Shown one piece after another: positions 1-5,914 of a stretch of 5,914 nucleotides of DNA (position 1 is the first letter of the stretch; each line of letters begins with the position of its first letter). The notes beneath the pieces were generated by a model that did not search any database, was not told the origin of the DNA, and saw only the letters and a list, made by a program, of their open reading frames with translations. Position numbers and translations under genes: made by a program. The stretch comes from Thermoplasmata archaeon (GTDB lineage: Archaea > Thermoplasmatota > Thermoplasmata > Thermoplasmatales > Thermoplasmataceae), in assembly GCA_021827885.1 (NCBI GenBank), contig JAKAUD010000043.1, positions 1 to 5,914 of the forward strand, given 5' to 3'.

Positions 1-2882
1 TCCTGCTCCTGTCTGGATGCCCTGACCTTTCCCCCATGCAGCACAGTCTGAATCTTCAGTTCCTCCTCAAGCCTATTCTTTAGCCATGTTTTAATTTCTT
101 TGAAGTGCCCCATAAGTGCCTTGTATTCGATGGTTTCTCCCCTGTTTTCTGTTTCGCCTTCCAGTAACCTGCTTATAACCTCGTTTGGATTCTGTACAAT
201 TTCCTTGCTCCCATCAAGAAACTTTAGAACCCAGTGGAAGTCCTCCCTGTTCCGGAATAGAATGAAGAGCCCATCCCTGTCTGAATGCTTATAGGCACCT
301 ATCCCAATGGGCAATTCACTGAGCCATTTCTCACCTCTCTTGCTCATGATGTCTGCGAGAGTCTCAATAGGATCCTTTGTGAACTGCTGTATTTTTTCTC
401 TCAGGACATCGAGTATCTTTGGATCGTTTCTGGCAATCGCTTCCTGTATTCCAAAATCCCTCGGGGAGGCATCTTCGCCAAGAGTTGTCGAATCTATTCC
501 TATCGTACCGCTAATGAGGTCAATCCTCCTGTACAGCTTTCTCATGACGCTGAGAAAATGCGCCAGGCTCTTTGGGTCGTCCTCGTTCCCATTAACCGGT
601 AACATATTTATAATGAAAATTTCATCATAATCCGACCCGATCCTGTCGATCCTTCCGGCTCTTTGAATCAGAACCACAGGATTCCAGGGGAAATCGTAAT
701 TCACTATATACTGTGCATTCTGAAGATTCTGGCTCTCGCTCAGGACGTCAGTACTTACGAGAATCCCGCCATTCTTCATGAAATCCCTTATAACTGGAGT
801 CTTGTCAGCCTTTGAGAACCCGGCCCTGTCCCTGCAAACGGATCCGGTGGTCAGCATTACCTTATCTTTTATTCTTTCCTTCATGTGGCTATAAACGTAT
901 TCCGCAGTGGCAAAGTACTGGGTAAACAATATGACACCATTTTTTCCAGACAGCTCAATTCGCTTGATTCGGTCTAAAACTTGGTCCAGCTTTGTATCCC
1001 GTTCTGGCAACTCGCCAATTATCTCCTTGATAACATTTATGTCTCCTTCGCATTTTTTAGCATAATCCTGCTTCTCCGCCTCGTTTAGTTTGCATCTTTC
1101 CAGTATTCCATTGTTCTTTCCAGAGAATAATTCATCTGGAGAGGGAGGGGACCACTCTTCTTCATCCTCATACATGTCGGTGAGTTCACCCTTCATCTTT
1201 GGTGGCACAAAATAACCCTCACGCAACGCATAATCCATACTCCTTTTGATATAATTGAGTAAAGTCTCCATGGTCATCCTGAATGCCTGGATGCTGCTCT
1301 CCAGGCGCTTGAAGAAATTTATCCTCATCAAAATCTTAACAAGATCCTTCAGGAATTTCCTCTTCTCTTCTTGAACTGCTGAAGCTATGGGAGTACCATC
1401 AGGGAGTTTCAGTTCTTTTCCCAGCTTGTCGATGGCATATTCGTAGTAGATGAAACTCAATCTTTCAAATGCAGCGTCGATCTTTTCGTAATCCACTCCA
1501 GTTGCATATCGATTCGCTGGGTCAACATCCAACATTCTAACAGGAAATTTCAATCTTGACTCGCTTAGCACTTTCGCAAGTTCCCTCGACGTCCTGACGA
1601 CAAATTTTCTCAGTATGGCGTCAATGTCCACTGGCTCATCATTTCTCCAGAGCTTCTGCTGCATCGAGAAGTAACCCTTGAGAGAAGGGCTGATATCGGA
1701 TATTGAATCATCCCGGAGATAGAGAGACAACAGGGAATAAAGATCCATTAGGCTGTTGTTTATTGGAGTGGCAGTAAGTAAGACGATCTGCTTTTCACCC
1801 GCAGCCATAAGATCTCGCAAAGCGCCATACCTGTTTGAGCCCGATGACCTGAAATAATGGGCTTCATCAACGATTATGAAGTCTTTGTCCTGAAATTCCT
1901 TGATTGCTTCGTCTGGGTGTGCTGATAAGTACTCCGAACCCTTTGAATCGATATGGACGTGCGTCTTGTCCATCTCATCCTTCCATGTTGTTTCAAGAGC
2001 GCTCTTTGGCGCTATCAGAAGTGGGTTTTTTCCGTCGTTTATCGCCATTACAGCCAGATTTATGGCCACTCTTGTCTTACCCAATCCCGTTGAATCCGCT
2101 ATCACAACCCCGTTGTAAGTCTTCAGGATCCTTGATGCCTGAATTGTGGACAGAACCTGATGCGGAAACAGCGTTTTCATGAGATTGTTTGTTCTTGCCT
2201 CATCAAGCTGGGGTCGATACACTTCGTAAAGAGCCTTTGCCAGAACTTCATAAGGTGTGTGAGTTACAACATAATTCTCGAGGAGTTCGAGGAATCCCTT
2301 TTTGAAATCTGCAGAATTATCATCTTTCCAGAGGTCCAGGAACCATCTTATGAGTTCGTTAACGGCCTCCCTGTCGGTAGTAAGCATGTTGAGTTCCCGG
2401 TTGCTGATAAGTCCCCCTCTAGTGAAATTGCTTGACCCAACGGCAGCAAAGCCGTTTGAAACGCCCGAAAATGAGGGAGATGCACCCATGTATGCCTTGC
2501 CGTGGAAGAATCTACCTTTCACCCTCCGAATTTCAACATCATCCTGTTTGAAATATTTGAGCGCATTTCTCAGGAGAGTGAAATAGCTCTCGTCATCCTC
2601 GTTTTCAACGACTTCGTTACCAAGTATTCCCTTCTGTTCATTCCTGAAATCATCATCAAACGATTCGAGTTTTCTAATCACCTCTTCCTCGAATTTCACG
2701 CTCTCCGATGGCTCCCGACCCAGAAGCAACTTGAGAGGCTTACCCTCTAAGCCAGTACTTACACTGCCATAGCCGGCCAAGTTGAAGTAAGCCGATGCAA
2801 TCGCTATTTCCTTCGCATGGCTCATTTCCTTGTTCAGAGTTGATGACAGGGTCTCATTGCCGTTGTCAATTATCTTGGTCAT
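1..2882 (-). CDS. PLD-nuclease / SNF2-type superfamily 2 helicase fusion, C-terminus off window (partial)
   Basis: I translated this frame by hand. It is open from the ATG at 2880-2882 to base 1 (960 complete codons, no stop), so only the C-terminus is missing. Residues 1 to about 200 are a phospholipase-D-like domain: IAIASAYFN (26-34), FFHGKAYMG (125-133, H127 and K129), GSSNFTRGG (149-157) and NREL (E163). The helicase motor has a Q-like segment LFPHQ (238-242), Walker A DSTGLGKT (263-270), LLIAPKSAL (288-296), DEAH (339-342), TATPINN (370-376), ILFTQY (651-656), STDVLSESQNLQNA (710-723) and QRAGRIDRIG (740-749). The order and wording match SNF2/RapA-like DNA translocases. The likely role is ATP-driven translocation coupled to DNA cleavage by the PLD site, using the sequence specificity of the upstream methylase. 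That coupling is inferred from context. The start is supported by AGGAG six bases upstream. Arginine codons are mostly AGG/AGA. Every helicase motif is intact except a Ser for the usual Gly in motif V. Confidence 0.92.
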   Translation of the reverse strand, partial: MTKIIDNGNETLSSTLNKEMSHAKEIAIASAYFNLAGYGSVSTGLEGKPLKLLLGREPSESVKFEEEVIRKLESFDDDFRNEQKGILGNEVVENEDDESYFTLLRNALKYFKQDDVEIRRVKGRFFHGKAYMGASPSFSGVSNGFAAVGSSNFTRGGLISNRELNMLTTDREAVNELIRWFLDLWKDDNSADFKKGFLELLENYVVTHTPYEVLAKALYEVYRPQLDEARTNNLMKTLFPHQVLSTIQASRILKTYNGVVIADSTGLGKTRVAINLAVMAINDGKNPLLIAPKSALETTWKDEMDKTHVHIDSKGSEYLSAHPDEAIKEFQDKDFIIVDEAHYFRSSGSNRYGALRDLMAAGEKQIVLLTATPINNSLMDLYSLLSLYLRDDSISDISPSLKGYFSMQQKLWRNDEPVDIDAILRKFVVRTSRELAKVLSESRLKFPVRMLDVDPANRYATGVDYEKIDAAFERLSFIYYEYAIDKLGKELKLPDGTPIASAVQEEKRKFLKDLVKILMRINFFKRLESSIQAFRMTMETLLNYIKRSMDYALREGYFVPPKMKGELTDMYEDEEEWSPPSPDELFSGKNNGILERCKLNEAEKQDYAKKCEGDINVIKEIIGELPERDTKLDQVLDRIKRIELSGKNGVILFTQYFATAEYVYSHMKERIKDKVMLTTGSVCRDRAGFSKADKTPVIRDFMKNGGILVSTDVLSESQNLQNAQYIVNYDFPWNPVVLIQRAGRIDRIGSDYDEIFIINMLPVNGNEDDPKSLAHFLSVMRKLYRRIDLISGTIGIDSTTLGEDASPRDFGIQEAIARNDPKILDVLREKIQQFTKDPIETLADIMSKRGEKWLSELPIGIGAYKHSDRDGLFILFRNREDFHWVLKFLDGSKEIVQNPNEVISRLLEGETENRGETIEYKALMGHFKEIKTWLKNRLEEELKIQTVLHGGKVRASRQEQ
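2866..2882 (-). other. 17-base overlap between methylase 3' end and helicase 5' end
   Basis: The methylase stop codon TGA is at 2868-2866, while the helicase ATG is at 2882-2880 in another frame. The last five or so methylase codons therefore also encode the helicase N-terminus. Such an overlap requires one transcript for both genes and suggests translational coupling, giving a controlled ratio of modification enzyme to motor/nuclease. No terminator or promoter can fit between the genes. Confidence 0.9.
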
Positions 2883-5800
2883 TTTCAACTCCTGCCCTCT
2901 TCAAGGGTCTATCTGCTTTGATAAGACGATCTTCAACAACTTCTATATAGTCTTCGTGTAGATGCTGAACAAGCTCTTCCAAATTGGAAAAACCCATCGC
3001 CTTGGCTATCGCAAGGTCGAGGAGAGTCCTGCTTTTTTCCTTTACTTCTTTATAGTATATTTGAGGCCTTCTGGATAAGAGTTGGCGTTCGTCGTAGATA
3101 AAATCTATCGTATCTAAATCTGGGACGAGCATCATATTGTAATCTTCGACCATGATATCGAGGGCACCGCCACCGAGTCTTCTTGCGTACAACTCTACTA
3201 CAAGAAGAAAAAATGTTGAGTTCAGATACTCCCACAATTTGAAAACACTCTTACTGTCGCATGTATATAACCTGTGGTCCACAATTATAGGTTCTTTTGA
3301 GATGGGTACAAACATAGTATCCATCATTGACATTGGTAAGACAACTTTAGAAGGTTTCAGGTCGGGAAGTTGGTACCATTTCTTTCTATTTTTTGTGGTT
3401 TCCAGATTTTGATATCCTATTATCTTAGATCGCTTCCCTCTCACTTCAGTTTCCCTGTTTTCTCCCCATCCTATATATTTTAGAGTAATCTCACCGGGGG
3501 TTGAAGTGTAAAGACAAAGAGTCGTCAGACGTTCAATGGAAAAACTCTCTATCTGCCTTGGCGACCTTAAGAGAGCCTTTGTGTCAGATTGGTTTATGAC
3601 GAATCTCTCACCACCCTCATTCTCTATGTAAATCAAGCCCTGCTCCTTTAACTCCATCTCATCCCTGGCACTGACCCCCCATTCCTCGAACCTCTTCGGA
3701 TTGGAGAGATAGTCCGCTTCGTATTGCCCAGAAACATCTTTCATGTAGAAGAATTCGTTTGCTCCTGTTGTGAATCCTCTTTTGATTTCAGCGAAATCCC
3801 CCAGTTTATGAGTGAGCTTTGGCATAATCTCTTTCAGGAAAAATTCCGGTGCCCTGAGGTAGAACCACTTCCCCGGTCTAAGGTCTGGTCTCCCCATGGG
3901 AATCCTCCTAATGACGTTCTTGGAAGCATAATTCTCAAGGTAAGTGAAATCAACAGGGTCACTTTGCATGTCATTTCCGTAAATCGATATGACAGTGTTG
4001 ATATCCGCCTCAAAGGATCGGTTCCTTTGCCCGAATATGGCGATTAGTCTGCTCTTCAGGTAGCTCTGAAGTTTTTCTCCGTAAGAGGTTTCAAGCCACT
4101 TGTCAGATGATATTACGGAAACGTAACCATTTGGCTTGAGCAACCACAGGGCTCTCTGGAAAAAATAAACGTAGAGGTCTGACTTCTTGTCGAATTTGTA
4201 AGTATCAGTGTAATACTTCTTCCTCTCCTGCTGAATTGATTCCTGCCTCACGTAAGGAGGGTTCATAACAACAATGTCTGCAGGATTCACCATGTAGCTC
4301 TCGATGACCTCAGGGTTCAGACCGTATTTTCTCAGATTCTCGGTGTGAGATGCTATGCGCTTTTTCAGAGACCTCTTGTTCTCGTTATCGTGCTCGTTGG
4401 AATACTGTTCAATCAGTTTTTCGACATGGTCCCTTTCTTCCTCTATCTCTGGCGTTATCTTCTTCTGGACGCTCTGGAGTTCTAGGGAATCCGGGATATC
4501 AACAATCTTAAAATCAAGATTAGGCAGCGGTACCGGGACATCTTGGTCAATAATCATGGATAGCCACATCCTTAGTCTGGCGATCTCAACTGCTTCCGGT
4601 TCTACGTCAAAGCCGAAAAGATTTCTGTGGATTGCCTTTTTGTATTCATAGGGGTCGGAGTTCCAGCCAGCAATGGAATCGGCATCGATAATTATGGAAA
4701 CAATTTCCTGCATCATCACTACCAGAAAACCGCCGGAACCAACGGCAGGATCGACCACTCTGACTTTGAGAAGCCGTTCTTTCAGGTTTCTGATTTCATC
4801 TATCTTTTTGCTCTTCCTGAGGTCTTCCAAATATAGGTCAATGCCGTCCTGCATGCTCTTGTTATCTGAAGTGTACCTATCTTGAAGCCCCAGATAACGA
4901 ACCAAGGCACGTCTGCAAATGAAGGAGATCTCGTCCTTTGGTGTGTAAAATGTCCCCTTCTCCCCCCTCTCCTTTTCAAGCAGTAAGTTCTCAAAGACCG
5001 TTCCAGTCAAGGCAGGATCTATACTTACTTCCACTTCAAGGGGGGCAGTTTCGTCTACGGTAAAATTGTATTCATCGAAGAACTTGCGAGCTTTATGAAA
5101 CGCATCGTTCAGAATTTCGGAGATTCCAGACTCCTTCTCCCGGGTTAAGTAATCTTCCCTGTCAAACAGGGAACCATTTAAGAATGGTATTCCCTCGAGC
5201 TTTCCCGTGTTCAGACCGTCGTAGTAAAGATTGCTCAACTCATGGTAATTCTGAATGGCATCTACAAACTTCTTGTTTCCCCTGAGCCATCCTTTTTTCT
5301 GCAGGAAATAGAGGAACATCAGCCTTCCAAGGAACTTCTGGGCAAACGATCTCGTGTTATTCTCCAGGTAAGGTTTAAGGTTGTCCAACAGTTCCTGAAA
5401 TAGATCCCTGTACTGATTGAAGAAATCGTCCCTGACTTTCTGGTATGGGAAAAACGCATTGTTGTACAGCTTCAGCAGCTCTACCTTGTCTTCCACATAT
5501 TTCATTGACTGGAGCACGAGCTTATCAGTGTGGTACAGTTCGTCAGAAAGGTACAGGATTTTTGCCTCTGAGTTATAGCCCACTCCAGGTATTATGCTCA
5601 CATAGGATTCCGAAGAATTTGTCAGAACAACTACCGGGCTAAGCAGGTTGTTTCTTTTCCACGACCTTGCGATGCCCACGCATCTCCCACGGGAAAACTC
5701 CTCGTTCTTTACCTCTATTACAACTACATCCATCAAGTCATTGTTAAAGAGTCTGGTCACCTTCAAAGGGTTTGTATTTCTAGGTAGTATCTTCTGCTCC

Positions 5801-5901
5801 CTCAAAAGAGCCAGAGGAAACTCCTGAACCTTCACAGGATAGTCCAATTCTCTGAATAGGTCTAGCCAGAAGTCCAGTCCAAATTTCCTTGAGTTAGCCA
5901 T
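2866..5901 (-). CDS. Eco57I-family (type IIG-like) adenine-specific DNA methyltransferase with target-recognition region
   Basis: Predicted to transfer a methyl group from S-adenosylmethionine to the N6 of adenine in a specific DNA site, as the modification half of a restriction or defence system. Numbering is from the ATG at 5901 (1011 residues). Residues 1-130 form an N-terminal domain containing VVVIEVKN, a possible D-ExK nuclease core (D55/D58, E63, K65). A helical region follows, with the family-typical GRLMFLYFLQKKGWL near 192-206. Motif X is GTFYTPKDEISF (316-327), motif I is DPAVGSGGF (384-392), the acidic motif II/III region is LFGFDVEPEAVEIARLRM (428-445), and motif IV is NPPY (547-550), which marks an amino-methyltransferase. 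The target-recognition region runs from about 699 (LGDFAEIKRGFTTGANEFFYM) to about 880. The C-terminal LGGGALDIMVEDYNMMLVP (about 909-927) is also typical. Length and motif order indicate an intact gene. A TTG two codons upstream (5907) is an alternative start, and the frame stays open to the window edge, so a longer N-terminus is not excluded. The specific target site cannot be read from sequence. Confidence 0.93.
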   Translation of the reverse strand: MANSRKFGLDFWLDLFRELDYPVKVQEFPLALLREQKILPRNTNPLKVTRLFNNDLMDVVVIEVKNEEFSRGRCVGIARSWKRNNLLSPVVVLTNSSESYVSIIPGVGYNSEAKILYLSDELYHTDKLVLQSMKYVEDKVELLKLYNNAFFPYQKVRDDFFNQYRDLFQELLDNLKPYLENNTRSFAQKFLGRLMFLYFLQKKGWLRGNKKFVDAIQNYHELSNLYYDGLNTGKLEGIPFLNGSLFDREDYLTREKESGISEILNDAFHKARKFFDEYNFTVDETAPLEVEVSIDPALTGTVFENLLLEKERGEKGTFYTPKDEISFICRRALVRYLGLQDRYTSDNKSMQDGIDLYLEDLRKSKKIDEIRNLKERLLKVRVVDPAVGSGGFLVVMMQEIVSIIIDADSIAGWNSDPYEYKKAIHRNLFGFDVEPEAVEIARLRMWLSMIIDQDVPVPLPNLDFKIVDIPDSLELQSVQKKITPEIEEERDHVEKLIEQYSNEHDNENKRSLKKRIASHTENLRKYGLNPEVIESYMVNPADIVVMNPPYVRQESIQQERKKYYTDTYKFDKKSDLYVYFFQRALWLLKPNGYVSVISSDKWLETSYGEKLQSYLKSRLIAIFGQRNRSFEADINTVISIYGNDMQSDPVDFTYLENYASKNVIRRIPMGRPDLRPGKWFYLRAPEFFLKEIMPKLTHKLGDFAEIKRGFTTGANEFFYMKDVSGQYEADYLSNPKRFEEWGVSARDEMELKEQGLIYIENEGGERFVINQSDTKALLRSPRQIESFSIERLTTLCLYTSTPGEITLKYIGWGENRETEVRGKRSKIIGYQNLETTKNRKKWYQLPDLKPSKVVLPMSMMDTMFVPISKEPIIVDHRLYTCDSKSVFKLWEYLNSTFFLLVVELYARRLGGGALDIMVEDYNMMLVPDLDTIDFIYDERQLLSRRPQIYYKEVKEKSRTLLDLAIAKAMGFSNLEELVQHLHEDYIEVVEDRLIKADRPLKRAGVENDQDN
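2889..2893 (-). promoter_or_regulatory. Shine-Dalgarno site of the PLD-helicase gene
   Basis: Read on the minus strand, AGGAG is followed by the six-base spacer TTGAAA and then ATG (2882-2880). The site lies inside the last codons of the methylase gene. It fixes the helicase start: an in-frame TGA lies at 2903-2901, and the only other possible start, TTG at 2888-2886, directly abuts the AGGAG and so is badly spaced. Confidence 0.75.
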
Positions 5902-5914
5902 GCTCAATCGGCCC

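Noticed and set aside
285..630. Overlapping plus-strand ORFs of 105 and 107 codons
   Set aside because: They lie antisense to the helicase C-terminal half, show no recognisable domain, and the minus frame here encodes a continuous protein with helicase-family sequence.
1900..2750. Several plus-strand ORFs of 72 to 94 codons
   Set aside because: All are antisense to the Walker A, PLD and DEAH-bearing parts of the helicase gene. They overlap each other in different frames and have no family-like sequence.
1..2882. Possibility that the helicase is a pseudogene, as no closed ORF exists in this interval
   Set aside because: The frame reads through without any stop from 2882 to base 1 and holds all helicase motifs. 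It is open only because the window ends.
3050..3235. Minus-strand 61-codon ORF in another frame
   Set aside because: It is basic, low in information, and lies wholly inside the methylase C-terminal coding frame, which is well conserved with its family.
3724..4047. Plus-strand ORF of 107 codons with several cysteines
   Set aside because: It is antisense to the methylase recognition region. The cysteines (CSCC) arise from the complement of methylase codons for the TTGANEFFYM region and form no clear zinc motif.
4355..4885. Plus-strand ORFs of 69 to 98 codons, one Ser-rich with hydrophobic runs that might suggest a membrane protein
   Set aside because: They are complements of the Glu/Lys-rich methylase insertion and motif I region. 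Antisense of Glu/Arg codons gives Ser/Leu/Phe, which mimics membrane segments.
2866..5901. Assignment of the methylase as BREX PglX or DISARM DrmMI
   Set aside because: The Eco57I-type catalytic core is shared, but no other BREX or DISARM gene is visible and the neighbour is a PLD-helicase fusion, so a specific gene symbol is not justified.

Overview
The window is almost wholly coding. It carries two long genes on the minus strand that overlap by 17 bases and almost certainly form one operon. Transcription runs from the right edge to the left edge. The upstream gene (5901 to 2866) encodes a complete, roughly 1011-residue adenine DNA methyltransferase of the Eco57I/type IIG class. The downstream gene begins at 2882 and is still open at base 1. 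It encodes a protein with an N-terminal phospholipase-D-type (HxK) nuclease domain joined to a full SNF2/RapA-like superfamily 2 helicase motor. At least 960 residues are present and the C-terminus lies off the window.

Together the two proteins hold the parts expected of an ATP-dependent restriction-modification or phage-defence system. These are a modification enzyme with its own target-recognition region, a DNA translocase, and a nuclease of the BfiI/NgoFVII PLD kind. The layout resembles a type ISP enzyme (nuclease, helicase, methylase and recognition domain in one chain) split into two polypeptides, with PLD replacing the usual Mrr-type nuclease. DISARM combines similar parts, but its drmA and drmB are not visible here. 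BREX also has an Eco57I-like methylase (PglX), but no other BREX gene is visible. Genes beyond either edge could change the classification. The methylase also carries a possible D-(E)xK nuclease signature near its N-terminus.

Codon choice suggests an archaeon or another AGA/AGG- and ATA-rich genome: in the helicase gene most arginines are AGG or AGA, and ATA is common for isoleucine. This is a weak inference, and no marker gene is present to confirm it. The downstream gene has a clear Shine-Dalgarno sequence (AGGAG) inside the end of the upstream gene. No RNA gene, CRISPR array, insertion sequence, terminator or promoter was found. The only sequence outside the two genes is the 13 bases at 5902-5914.
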